Assembly (NCBI GenBank): GCA_046153995.1
Contig: JBJXEH010000095.1
Span: forward strand, 1 to 17,513
Length of the DNA: 17,513 nucleotides
Reading direction: 5' to 3'
DNA from: SZUA-430 sp046153995
GTDB taxonomy: Bacteria; Pseudomonadota; Alphaproteobacteria; Micropepsales; Micropepsaceae
Position numbers and translations under genes: made by a program. Shown in pieces: positions 1 through 6,766 of the stretch (its first letter is position 1; each line of letters begins with the position of its first letter). The notes under the pieces are model-generated. The model ran no database searches, had not been told where the DNA came from, and saw only the letters and a list, made by a program, of their open reading frames with translations.

Positions 1-2
1 CG

Positions 3-188
3 GACGTGCCGTTCTCGGTCGAGCTGAACGAGTGGGACGACTACAACAAGCCCGATCCGATCGGCGCGGTCGATTGCAACATCGGCCAAGTGTGCAAGTT
101 CCCGCTGGGCGCGGTGACTTTGCACGACGTCGGCTCCACCGCCGGTCAGCCGCAGCAGCTTCCGGCGCAGACGCAGGCGGGCAACTAG
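3..188 (+). CDS. 3' end of an unrecognised gene (partial)
   Basis: An open frame enters from the left edge and ends at a TAG at 186-188, giving the last 61 residues of a protein. The tail contains acidic and aromatic residues (ELNEWDDY), two cysteines nine codons apart or less (DCNIGQVCKF) and a Gln/Pro/Ala-rich end, which looks like an unstructured C-terminus. I do not recognise the family. The stop overlaps the stop of the convergent minus-strand gene: the CTAG at 185-188 serves both. Codon use matches the neighbours, which supports a real coding end. The start and most of the domain content lie outside the window. Confidence 0.6.
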   Translation, partial: DVPFSVELNEWDDYNKPDPIGAVDCNIGQVCKFPLGAVTLHDVGSTAGQPQQLPAQTQAGN

Positions 189-1741
189 GCGGCTCGTTTC
201 CGCGCATGCTCCTTGGCGGCCGTGATCCAGCGCTCGACATCCGCGCGCGACGGCGGTGCGCCTTCGCGCAGGATGCGTTGACCGTCGGAGGTCTCGGCGA
301 ACTCGTCGATTAGGTTGATCAGCGTGTCGGCCTCGGCGTTGGCGAGATCGTCCGCATCGCGTACGCCCGAGGCGACCAGCAGCTGCGCGCCGGCGCTGGT
401 TAGGTTCGGGATTGTGCAGGCGAGTTCGGCTTGGCTTTGCCAGTCGCGGATCAAGCTTGCGTTGATATGCTTGACCTTGATCTGCGCCGCCGCGCCGTCG
501 GGCGACACGTCGAGCAAGTCTTTCACCGTGCGAATGCCGACGGCGCTGAGGCGGCTTGCCGTCTTCGCGCCGATCGAGGGCGCGTCTTCGACTGGCGCGT
601 CCATCGTGAGCCGCGGCCGTACTCCTTGTTGTGGGGTGCGCGTGGCCGCTTTGTCCGCGAGCGCCGACTTCACGCCGGACGCCGCTGCGGGCTTGGCCTT
701 TGCCTCGGGGGCAGGCTTTGCGGGCTTTGGCGCCGCCACCTTCTTCGGCTTGGCCGAGCGGGCAGGGGTGCCCGTGCCATGCGCGGTTCCGATCTCGCGC
801 GGCCATTGCGCGTCGAGCGTCGAGAGCGGCTGCTTTAGCACTTCGGCCGCGTGCAGCGCGCGCACGGTCTTGTCGTCTTCCGGCAGCGTGTCGCGCAGCT
901 TTCCGGTCTTCTGGAACTCCTGATACATCGACGCGACCAGCGCGCGTTCTTGCACGTTGTCGATCGTTTTCAACACGGCATTGACCGGCACTTTCAGCGC
1001 TGCAAAAATCGTGTCGAGCGTGAGGTTGACCTTCGGCGGCGCGACCGCGGCTTCCACGAACGCTTTGTCGAGGATGCGCGCGACCATCACTGTCGCGTAG
1101 CCGATGAGTTTTGCGACGACGTCTTTCAGCTCTTGATCGAGGCCTGCCTCGGGGTTTTTGGATCCAGCTTTGAAGTCATAGTGATTGACCACGGTCTCAT
1201 AGTGCGGGTTCGACGTGCGCGCGCCTTGGCGCACCATCTGCTCCACCCAATCGGCGCTGTTCGGTGCGGCGATATCGGGATAGCCGCCGAGATCGTTCAC
1301 CAGGATCGCTTGCAGCTTGAAGAAGCTCTTCGAAAAGCTCCACTCGACCGCGCGGTGGATGATGTTTTCTTCCTCGGTCTGATGGGTATGGAACGGCTGT
1401 ACCGGATCGACGATGTAGTGGCTCATCACGCCGGCGCAATAGACGGCCTGTTTCCAGTCCTTCACCTGCAGTGCGCGCACCGTGCGACGGTACCATTCGC
1501 GCGCGGCCGCCGGTGCGCCGCCCCAATCGCCGTCGCGCACGTGCAGCACGTGGTTCTTGAAGTCTTTGAAGACTTCGTCAGGCGCCTTCGCGCCTTCGAG
1601 ATAGGACGTATAGTGATGCAGGAAGAGGTTGCGCCACGTCTCGGCCGCGTCGCCTTTCAGATGGCGCAACGCATCGACCGCGAGCCGGTGATGATTGCTC
1701 CGGCACGCGGAGTTCATCACCAGATTGAAAAATACCGACAT
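185..1741 (-). CDS. Zinc-dependent phospholipase C-like protein with C-terminal DUF4332 domain
   Basis: About 518 residues. The N-terminal ~230 residues look like the all-helical zinc phospholipase C / S1-P1 nuclease fold. Histidine pairs occur near residues 17-18 and 42-43, HVLHVRD near 64-70, and then H108-x3-D112-x5-H118 and H129-x3-E133, which reproduces the Zn-ligand spacing H-x3-D / H-x3-E known in bacterial phospholipase C. A Pro/Ala/Lys-rich linker (about 325-385) leads to a C-terminal ~130 residues with two helix-hairpin-helix-like segments (PSIGAKTASRLSAVGI and IPNLTSAGAQLLVASGV), as in DUF4332 proteins. No signal peptide is evident, so the protein is probably cytoplasmic, unlike secreted phospholipases C. 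Substrate (lipid, nucleic acid or other phosphoester) is not settled by sequence. The ATG at 1741 is the first in frame, with only a weak G-rich Shine-Dalgarno. A CtrA-type box lies 44-58 bp upstream. Domain assignment is by motif and from memory of the families. Confidence 0.8.
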   Translation of the reverse strand: MSVFFNLVMNSACRSNHHRLAVDALRHLKGDAAETWRNLFLHHYTSYLEGAKAPDEVFKDFKNHVLHVRDGDWGGAPAAAREWYRRTVRALQVKDWKQAVYCAGVMSHYIVDPVQPFHTHQTEEENIIHRAVEWSFSKSFFKLQAILVNDLGGYPDIAAPNSADWVEQMVRQGARTSNPHYETVVNHYDFKAGSKNPEAGLDQELKDVVAKLIGYATVMVARILDKAFVEAAVAPPKVNLTLDTIFAALKVPVNAVLKTIDNVQERALVASMYQEFQKTGKLRDTLPEDDKTVRALHAAEVLKQPLSTLDAQWPREIGTAHGTGTPARSAKPKKVAAPKPAKPAPEAKAKPAAASGVKSALADKAATRTPQQGVRPRLTMDAPVEDAPSIGAKTASRLSAVGIRTVKDLLDVSPDGAAAQIKVKHINASLIRDWQSQAELACTIPNLTSAGAQLLVASGVRDADDLANAEADTLINLIDEFAETSDGQRILREGAPPSRADVERWITAAKEHARKRAA

Positions 1742-1784
1742 TTCTGCCCCCAGGAATCAGAAGTGTTAACCTGAGGGTCATCGG

Positions 1785-1799
1785 TTAACGTTCTATTAA
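1785..1799 (-). promoter_or_regulatory. CtrA-type binding box (TTAA-N7-TTAA)
   Basis: TTAA at 1785-1788 and TTAA at 1796-1799 are separated by exactly seven bases (CGTTCTA). This is the full consensus for CtrA, the alphaproteobacterial cell-cycle response regulator. It lies between the SRPBCC stop (1854) and the start of the phospholipase-DUF4332 gene (1741), where a promoter for the latter is expected. A GANTC site (GAATC, 1754-1758), the target of the cell-cycle methyltransferase CcrM, lies between box and start. A 7-bp inverted repeat GTTAACC/GGTTAAC (1765-1771, 1783-1789) overlaps the box. The match is seen; CtrA control is inferred. I could not place a convincing -10. Confidence 0.5.
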
Positions 1800-1819
1800 G
1801 GAGTGTGGCGTCCGTTTCG

Positions 1820-1832
1820 GCCCGGCGCGGGC
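1820..1832 (-). terminator. Weak hairpin after SRPBCC gene
   Basis: GCCCG (1820-1824) and CGGGC (1828-1832) can pair across a 3-nt GCG loop, 21 nt after the SRPBCC stop codon on the minus strand. No T-run follows, so it is at best a weak terminator separating the VOC/SRPBCC unit from the next gene. Confidence 0.25.
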
Positions 1833-1853
1833 TGGAAATGGCGCGTGGCGTCG

Positions 1854-2252
1854 CTACGCGCTGAGTTTGTCGAGCGCTACCTTCATTGCGACGCACCCTT
1901 GATCGATCATCTGTGCGATCACGGGTGCAAGTTCGTTCGGCAACAGGTCCGCTTCCCACACCAGGCGGCTTCCATCTCCGTTCGCCAAGACTGTGAGTGA
2001 GGCGTTGTGGTGCGTGAGCCTGCCACCCACCGCCGACCACGCGATACGCCGCCGCTGGTCGTCGATACCGACGATCAACTCCTTCGCCGTCATGCCGTTC
2101 GCGAACGTCACGATGCGCGCGCCCGGCTCCAGCTTCGTGTCGACGACGAAGCCGGGAACGAGGCGCGTGTGCAGCGCGCCGGCATCGCGCGCCGCATCCC
2201 AAACCGTGCTGGGGCTAGCAGTCGTCATAAACTCTCTAACGATCGAGGCCAT
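1854..2252 (-). CDS. SRPBCC-family protein (START/Bet v 1-like fold)
   Basis: 132 residues, the usual size of a single SRPBCC domain. The pattern fits polyketide cyclase/START-like proteins: N-terminal strand (SIVREFMTTAS), helix beginning PSTVWDAARD, strand-rich middle with ERIVGIDD-type and RIAWSAVGG-like segments, SRLVWEADLLPNE strand, and a long C-terminal helix (APVIAQMIDQGCVAMKVALDKL). Such proteins bind hydrophobic ligands or act as small enzymes; the ligand cannot be predicted here. The ATG at 2252 is chosen because GAGG sits 8 nt upstream and the fold starts there; the frame stays open further upstream but that part overlaps the VOC gene. The start lies 10 bp after the VOC stop (2263), so the two are co-transcribed. 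The unit is divergent from an AraC-type regulator that probably controls it. Confidence 0.85.
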   Translation of the reverse strand: MASIVREFMTTASPSTVWDAARDAGALHTRLVPGFVVDTKLEPGARIVTFANGMTAKELIVGIDDQRRRIAWSAVGGRLTHHNASLTVLANGDGSRLVWEADLLPNELAPVIAQMIDQGCVAMKVALDKLSA

Positions 2253-2262
2253 GGTCAGATCC

Positions 2263-2640
2263 TCAACCCTTCGCGCCGCAATACGCTTCAAGCCGGTAAC
2301 CGTCCGGGTCGACAATGAACGCGGCGTAGTAGTTATCGCCGTAGTCGGCACGTAGGCCTGGCTTGCCGTTGTCCTTGCCGCCTGAGCTAAGCGCCGCCTC
2401 GTAGAACGCGTCCACGCTATTACGCGTCGGCGCGTCGAGGCAAAAGTGCAGGCCCGAATTCTTATCGGCCGGAACTGGCGTTGCCGTCTTGCTAATCCAA
2501 AGGACCACAGTGTCCGCGCCGTAGCCGAGCGATTCAACGGCCTCGCTCAGGCACTTGTAGCCGAGTGGTTTTAAAGCCTCGTCATAGAATTCCTTGGTTC
2601 TGGCCATGTTGCGGACGCCGATCGAGATATGGTTGAACAT
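2263..2640 (-). CDS. VOC-family (glyoxalase/bleomycin-resistance-like) protein
   Basis: 125 residues, the normal size of a two-module vicinal-oxygen-chelate protein. It opens with FNHISIGVRNM (H4) and has GLHFCLDAP (H65) in the middle and DPDGYRLEAYC (E118) at the end. His/His/Glu at these places is the usual metal-ligand set of the family, so it probably binds a divalent metal. Members include glyoxalase I, dioxygenases and drug-binding proteins; sequence alone does not choose. The ATG at 2640 is preceded by GAGGAG with about 8 nt spacing, a strong Shine-Dalgarno. It is the first gene of a two-gene unit with the SRPBCC gene and is divergent from the AraC-family regulator, with an 80-bp shared upstream region. 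Confidence 0.9.
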   Translation of the reverse strand: MFNHISIGVRNMARTKEFYDEALKPLGYKCLSEAVESLGYGADTVVLWISKTATPVPADKNSGLHFCLDAPTRNSVDAFYEAALSSGGKDNGKPGLRADYGDNYYAAFIVDPDGYRLEAYCGAKG

Positions 2641-2720
2641 TGATGATCTCCTCACAGGAACGTGGTCGAAAGTGCACTGGTGTGAGTGGCGCCGCTTGGG
2701 AAAAATTGCTATCTTTGGCC

Positions 2721-3617
2721 ATGGCAAAGGCGGCCGGAAACCTAGCGATTGCACCGGACGAAAGCCGCCCGACGATAGCCTCGCGCGCGATTGCGGCCGG
2801 TCCCGATTGGCAGATCGCGGAAATCGTCTGCCGCGCTGGTCCCCATGATCGCCCTTATGAAGAACGGCACAGCCGCATGTCGATCTCCGCCGTCGTCGGC
2901 GGCGCGTTCCGCTACCGCGCCGAACATGGCGAGGCACTGCTCTATCCGGGCGCGCTGCTGCTCGGCAACGCGGGGACATGTTTCGAGTGCGGGCACGATC
3001 ATGGCACTGGCGACCGCTGCATCGCGTTGCATATCGAGCCGGAACTGTTCGACGAAGTGTCGGCAAGCGCCGCCGGATCGCACCGCTTCCGCTTTACCGC
3101 AGCGGCACTCCCCGCGATGCCGGAACTGATACCCACGTTGGTGGGCCTCGAGGCGTTGACCGAAACGGCGCGTCCGCTCGCGGCAGAGTCGCTTGTCATT
3201 CGCACCGTCGAACGGGTCGGCGAGACGCTGTCGGGAGCCAAGCTTACACGCACGAAGCCTGCGCGCGGCGACGAACGCCGCATCGGTACAGTCCTGCGCC
3301 ACATCGAAACGAACGCAGATCAGCCGCTCAACCTTGAGCAGCTGGCCGCGCGCGCGAACATGAGCAAGTACCATTTCCTGCGGACGTTCCGCCGCATCAC
3401 TGGGGTGACGCCGTACCAATTCGTGCTGAACCTGCGCATGCGCCGCGCTGCGGTACGGCTCGCGACCTCGCCCGACGCGGTTGCTGCCATCGCCTACGAC
3501 GCTGGGTTCGGCGACCTGTCGACGTTCAACAACCGCTTTCGGGCGATATTCGGTGCGCCGCCCACGACGTTTCGTGCAAGCGCTTGGCGCGGCCTGTCGC
3601 CCACGAACGGCGGATGA
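2721..3617 (+). CDS. AraC-family transcriptional regulator
   Basis: 298 residues from the ATG at 2721. The C-terminal ~100 residues (about 186-288) form the double helix-turn-helix DNA-binding domain: LNLEQLAARANMSKYHFLR as the first HTH and a second around AAIAYDAGFGDLSTFNNRF, followed by the family signature FGAPPTTFR. The N-terminal part is cupin-like (ALLYPGALLLGNAG) and contains a Cys/His stretch CFECGHDHGTGDRC that could bind a metal or sense redox state. The frame is open back to 2640, but that would overlap the divergent VOC start, so 2721 is preferred even though no Shine-Dalgarno precedes it. It most likely controls the divergent VOC-SRPBCC pair. Its stop is one base from the stop of the convergent TPR gene. 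Confidence 0.85.
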   Translation: MAKAAGNLAIAPDESRPTIASRAIAAGPDWQIAEIVCRAGPHDRPYEERHSRMSISAVVGGAFRYRAEHGEALLYPGALLLGNAGTCFECGHDHGTGDRCIALHIEPELFDEVSASAAGSHRFRFTAAALPAMPELIPTLVGLEALTETARPLAAESLVIRTVERVGETLSGAKLTRTKPARGDERRIGTVLRHIETNADQPLNLEQLAARANMSKYHFLRTFRRITGVTPYQFVLNLRMRRAAVRLATSPDAVAAIAYDAGFGDLSTFNNRFRAIFGAPPTTFRASAWRGLSPTNGG

Positions 3618-3618
3618 T

Positions 3619-4467
3619 CTAGCGCCGCTGCGAACGCGCTTTGGCCGCTTGCGCCTCGCGCAGGATTTCGCGGCTGAAGGGGTGGTTGGGGTCGAGGTTG
3701 ATCGCGCGTTCGGCGTCGGCGATGGCGGCGTCGTGGTTTCCGAGGAAATGCTGCGATGCCGCGCGGAGCATGTAGGCCCTGGCATCCGGATCGACCGCGA
3801 CGATGCGATCGAAGTCGGCGATCGCGGCGCGGTAGTCTTTGCGCTTCATCGCCCAGGCGCCGCGCAGATGCCGGAAGGTCGTGTTGTCGGGCTCCAGTTC
3901 TACTGCGCGGTTGAGGTCGGATAGCGCGCGCGCTTTGTCGCCCATGTCGTCGTGGATCGCGGCGCGCTGGTACCAGCCGACGCCATCGGCGGGGTCGAGT
4001 TCGATGGCGCGGGTACACAAGGCCAACGCTTGCGGCAGCTCGCGGCGTGCCTTGTGAACTTGTGCGATGCCGCAGTAGGCAGGTGCATAGTTTGGTTTGC
4101 GCCGGATGAGTTCGTTCAATTCGGTCAGCGCTCTGTCGAGGTCGCCTTTAAGGCGGTAAGACTCCGCGCGGCGCACATAGATGTTGTCGTCGTCCGGGGT
4201 GACCCTGATCAGCGCGGTCCAGTCGGCTATTGCCTTGTCGTATTCACCCTTGCTGTCATGCGCGATGGCGCGGACTTTGAGCGCGAACCGTTGGGCTTCG
4301 GGTGCTTCGCCCGGCGTTTCGATGACGAGCGTGCAGGCGCGGATTTGATCGTCTTTGGTGGTTCGGGGTTTCGGGTCCCCGCAGGCTTCGAATACCGATA
4401 GCGGCAGCGGTCCGGCCAGCGCGGTTGCGGCGGCGAACACGAACATGGCGGCGAAGAAGCGTCTCAT
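3619..4467 (-). CDS. Secreted tetratricopeptide-repeat protein
   Basis: 282 residues. A signal peptide (MRRFFAAMFVFAAATALA, cleavage near residue 19) sends it to the periplasm or outer face. Two cysteines (about 29 and 45) in the mature N-terminus could form a disulfide. From about residue 75 there are roughly six TPR units with the usual helix pairs, e.g. GEYDKAIADWTALIRVTPDD, GDLDRALTELNELIRRKPNY and NHDAAIADAERAINLDPNH. TPRs are protein-binding scaffolds; no enzyme domain is visible. The start is 12 bp after the stop of the upstream TPR-caspase gene, and its AGGA sequence overlaps that TAG stop, so translation is probably coupled. The N-terminal layout (signal peptide, CG..., paired Cys, TPRs) resembles that of the neighbour, suggesting duplication of a TPR module and a shared function. 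Confidence 0.88.
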   Translation of the reverse strand: MRRFFAAMFVFAAATALAGPLPLSVFEACGDPKPRTTKDDQIRACTLVIETPGEAPEAQRFALKVRAIAHDSKGEYDKAIADWTALIRVTPDDDNIYVRRAESYRLKGDLDRALTELNELIRRKPNYAPAYCGIAQVHKARRELPQALALCTRAIELDPADGVGWYQRAAIHDDMGDKARALSDLNRAVELEPDNTTFRHLRGAWAMKRKDYRAAIADFDRIVAVDPDARAYMLRAASQHFLGNHDAAIADAERAINLDPNHPFSREILREAQAAKARSQRR

Positions 4468-4479
4468 GCGGTCGATTTC

Positions 4480-6063
4480 CTAGCGGGCAAGGACGGGCCG
4501 CTCGAGCGGTTCGTAGCGATCGATGATCTCCGGGATTTGCTGCTGGCTCGTCGCAGCGCCGGTACGACGGGTGACGCGTGCGAGAAGGGCGCGAAGATCG
4601 TCCTTGGGGTTCAGCTTCATCTCGGCCACGAATGCTTCCGCGAACGGCGAGTTACGGCCCTCGCCGTCGCCGGCGTAGGTGCCGGGCTTCGTCGAGTAGA
4701 CGACGAGCATCCCAAGACGCCCTTCGCGCGCGAAGCCGCGGAAGGGGATGGCCGGATCGAAGTCGTTGTTGCGGCAGGCGTCCACGATGACCATGCGCAA
4801 GCCTTTGGCCGGCATCACCGAGAGCATCAACTCGCTGAGCGGGATGCCTTGCAAGCGTATGTCTTTGCTCGACATGATTTTTGCGTCGACCGGAATGACG
4901 TAGTTGCGGCCGAAGTCGCCGTCGGTTTCGACGAATTCCTGGCCGTGGCCGGAGTACCAGACGACGGCGGAGCCTGCGCCTTTGGCCTCTTGGTAGAAAG
5001 ACGCGATGGCGAGGTTCATTTCGGCGCGCGTCATGTCGGTCTTTGGATAGCCGTAAATCTTGTAGCCCGCCTTCGCGAGTTCGCGCGCCACGTCTTCGGC
5101 GTCGTGGACGGGGTTCGGCAGCGGCGGCCCGTGGCGATACTTGCTGTTGCCTATGACGAGCGCGATGCGCGCGTTCGTCGGCGGCGCCAGCTTGCGTGCG
5201 GCGATCGCGTCCTTGGCGGTGCGGGCTTGTTTCAAAAACAGTTCGGCGTTGCCGATACCCGGTGCCAGCCTGAGTGCGCGGACTGCGTCGGCCTCGGCGA
5301 AGTCGTAGTTTTCGGCGAAGAGATGAAAGAGCGCGCGGTTGTGGAAGAAGCGCGCCTGGCCCGGTTCAAGTGCGATTGCGCGGTCCATGTCGGCGACGGC
5401 GAGGTCGTAGCGTTCTGCGTACGCGTGGCACAGCGCGCGGTTTGCCAGCGCGGTCGCGTAGTCCGGCTTCAGCGCGAGTGCAGCGTTGAAGTCGGCGAGC
5501 GCGCGGCCGGTGTCGCGCAGGTCGAGGTGGGCGAGCCCACGGTCGTTTAGCGCGCCGGGGTCGCGCGCCTCGAGCGCCAGCGCGGCGTTGCTGTCGGCGA
5601 GCGCGCTCTTGAAGTCGCGCTTGTGGCGGTGGAACGCGGCGCGTCTGTTGTAGAGGCGCGCTTTCATTGCGGGCGGCGCGATTTGCAGCGCGCGCGTCAC
5701 GGCTTGGATCGCGCCGTCGTGGTTGCCGTATTCGTCCAGCACCTCTGCGCGGGCCAAATGTGAAGCGGGGTCATTGGGTGCCAGTTGAACAACCTTGTCG
5801 CAATCCGCGATCGCGCGCGAAAACGAACCGCCGGCCGCATAAGCCTCGCAACGTGCGGCGAGCAATTTCGTGCGATCCGCGGCTGTAGAGGTGTTCAACG
5901 CATCGGTGCAGGCCATGATGCGCTTGTAGGAATTTGGCTCGATGGTCGAGAGGCATACCGACTGCGCGCTTTGTTCCGGCGCGCCGTTGGCCGCGTTTGT
6001 CAGCGAGCCTGCGAACATCGCCACGGCGAACATGATCGCATTCGATAGACGTAGGTCTTTCAC
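4480..6063 (-). CDS. Secreted TPR protein with C-terminal caspase-like (peptidase C14) domain
   Basis: 527 residues. The GTG at 6063 is chosen because GAGGGGG lies about 5 nt upstream; an ATG ten codons later has no such signal. A hydrophobic N-terminus (about 8-25) looks like a signal peptide. About six TPR units fill residues 65-290. The C-terminal domain (about 297-527) is a caspase fold: ARIALVIGNSKY opening strand, catalytic His373 in YSGHG and catalytic Cys430 in VDACRNN. Both dyad residues are present, so it should be an active cysteine peptidase; orthocaspases of this type usually cleave after Arg/Lys, but I cannot confirm specificity. It is first in an operon with the smaller TPR protein. 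Export of a caspase-like peptidase suggests a periplasmic processing role. The upstream region is shared with the divergent DUF2239 gene. Confidence 0.92.
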   Translation of the reverse strand: MKDLRLSNAIMFAVAMFAGSLTNAANGAPEQSAQSVCLSTIEPNSYKRIMACTDALNTSTAADRTKLLAARCEAYAAGGSFSRAIADCDKVVQLAPNDPASHLARAEVLDEYGNHDGAIQAVTRALQIAPPAMKARLYNRRAAFHRHKRDFKSALADSNAALALEARDPGALNDRGLAHLDLRDTGRALADFNAALALKPDYATALANRALCHAYAERYDLAVADMDRAIALEPGQARFFHNRALFHLFAENYDFAEADAVRALRLAPGIGNAELFLKQARTAKDAIAARKLAPPTNARIALVIGNSKYRHGPPLPNPVHDAEDVARELAKAGYKIYGYPKTDMTRAEMNLAIASFYQEAKGAGSAVVWYSGHGQEFVETDGDFGRNYVIPVDAKIMSSKDIRLQGIPLSELMLSVMPAKGLRMVIVDACRNNDFDPAIPFRGFAREGRLGMLVVYSTKPGTYAGDGEGRNSPFAEAFVAEMKLNPKDDLRALLARVTRRTGAATSQQQIPEIIDRYEPLERPVLAR

Positions 6064-6125
6064 GGCGCCCCCTCAGCCGTTCGAAGATACGACAGGGCCG
6101 GTCCGGCTCATAGCCAAGTCATTTC

Positions 6126-6161
6126 ACCCGGGTAATATTGACAATACAATATTGCCCGGGT
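6126..6161. promoter_or_regulatory. Duplicated palindromic operator (two TTACCCGGGTAA-like sites)
   Basis: Two 12-bp palindromes, TCACCCGGGTAA (6125-6136) and TTGCCCGGGTAA (6152-6163), each one base from the perfect TTACCCGGGTAA, have centres 28 bp apart. They are also the two ends of a larger inverted repeat: ACCCGGGTAATATTG (6126-6140) and CAATATTGCCCGGGT (6147-6161), with one mismatch and a 6-bp spacer. The sites flank the predicted -35 and fill the -35/-10 spacer of the DUF2239 promoter, which is where a repressor would act. Confidence 0.7.
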
Positions 6162-6166
6162 AAAAA
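6138..6166 (+). promoter_or_regulatory. Predicted sigma-70-type promoter of the DUF2239 gene (leaderless)
   Basis: TTGACA (6138-6143) is a perfect -35, followed by a 17-bp spacer and TAAAAA (6161-6166), a four-of-six -10. Transcription would start about 7 nt later, at or beside the ATG at 6173. No Shine-Dalgarno is present before that ATG, consistent with a leaderless mRNA. A second possible -10, TACAAT (6145-6150), is a better hexamer but has no good -35. Confidence 0.6.
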
Positions 6167-6172
6167 GATGGC

Positions 6173-6742
6173 ATGAGCGATGTCCTCACCAAACCTTGCA
6201 CCGTGTTCGACGGCATCCGCCGCGTTGCGTCCGGCCCTCTCGCTGAGGTTGCCGCGCATTTCAAGAAGGCTGTCGAGAAGGGCGGCGACGGCGTCTTCCT
6301 GTTCGACGACACGACCGGCCGCGCCTTTGACATCGATATTCGAGGCTCGGCGGATGAGGTGGTGGCGCGGCTCAAGCGCCAAGCGCCGAAGGGCGATGAG
6401 GAGCGCGGTCCGGGCCGTCCGAAACTCGGCGTCGTCGCACGCGAAGTTACGCTGTTGCCGCAGCAGTGGGACTGGCTCGGCGCGCAGCCTGGCGGCGCGT
6501 CGGTCACGTTGCGCAAGCTCGTCGATGAAGCGCGCCGCGGGCCGAAGGCGCGCGCCCGCGCCGCGCGCGACGCGGCCTATCACTTCATGTCCGCAATCGC
6601 GGGGGATCGCGCGGGCTTCGAGGAGGCGACGCGCGCGCTCTTCGCCGACGATCGCGGCCGTCTTTCGACGTTGATCGCCGCGTGGCCGAAAGACATCCGC
6701 GATCACATCGCGCGGTTGGCGTTCGGCAGCGACGGCAAATGA
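6173..6742 (+). CDS. DUF2239-family protein, possible ribbon-helix-helix regulator
   Basis: 189 residues matching DUF2239 proteins as I know them: an N-terminal part with TVFDGIRRVASGPLAEV and a VFLFDDTTGRAFDIDIRG strand pair, then GRPKLGVVAREVTLLPQQW and WLGAQPGGASVTLRKLVDEA. That last segment (about 83-123) reads like a ribbon-helix-helix unit: a strand REVTLLP, helix QQWDWLGAQ, then helix SVTLRKLVDEAR. The C-terminal ~65 residues are helical and Arg/Ala-rich. Function is unknown; DNA binding and self-repression are inferred from this fold and from the paired palindromes overlapping its own promoter. The ATG at 6173 has no Shine-Dalgarno and lies where the predicted transcript begins. It is followed by a long palindrome. 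Confidence 0.85.
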   Translation: MSDVLTKPCTVFDGIRRVASGPLAEVAAHFKKAVEKGGDGVFLFDDTTGRAFDIDIRGSADEVVARLKRQAPKGDEERGPGRPKLGVVAREVTLLPQQWDWLGAQPGGASVTLRKLVDEARRGPKARARAARDAAYHFMSAIAGDRAGFEEATRALFADDRGRLSTLIAAWPKDIRDHIARLAFGSDGK

Positions 6743-6766
6743 GGACGCTCCGGCATCACGAAAATT

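Noticed and set aside
851..1774. Long plus-strand open frame (307 codons) opposite the phospholipase-DUF4332 gene
   Set aside because: It is antisense to a gene with clear motifs; its His/Arg/Val-rich composition is what reading a GC-rich gene backwards gives.
1765..1789. GTTAACC/GGTTAAC inverted repeat as a terminator
   Set aside because: Seven AT-rich pairs with an 11-nt loop and no T-run; the overlap with the CtrA box explains the TTAA content better.
2672..2677. GTGCAC palindrome in the VOC/AraC divergent region as an AraC operator
   Set aside because: Six base pairs is too short to support a site, and AraC-type operators are usually direct repeats that I cannot see here.
2640..2720. 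Longer AraC-regulator start at 2640 or 2643
   Set aside because: It would overlap the divergent VOC start and use its promoter region as coding; the added residues show no family similarity that I can see.
4537..5550. Plus-strand open frame (337 codons) opposite the TPR-caspase gene
   Set aside because: Antisense to an unambiguous caspase/TPR gene; no recognisable motif and a composition typical of a shadow frame.
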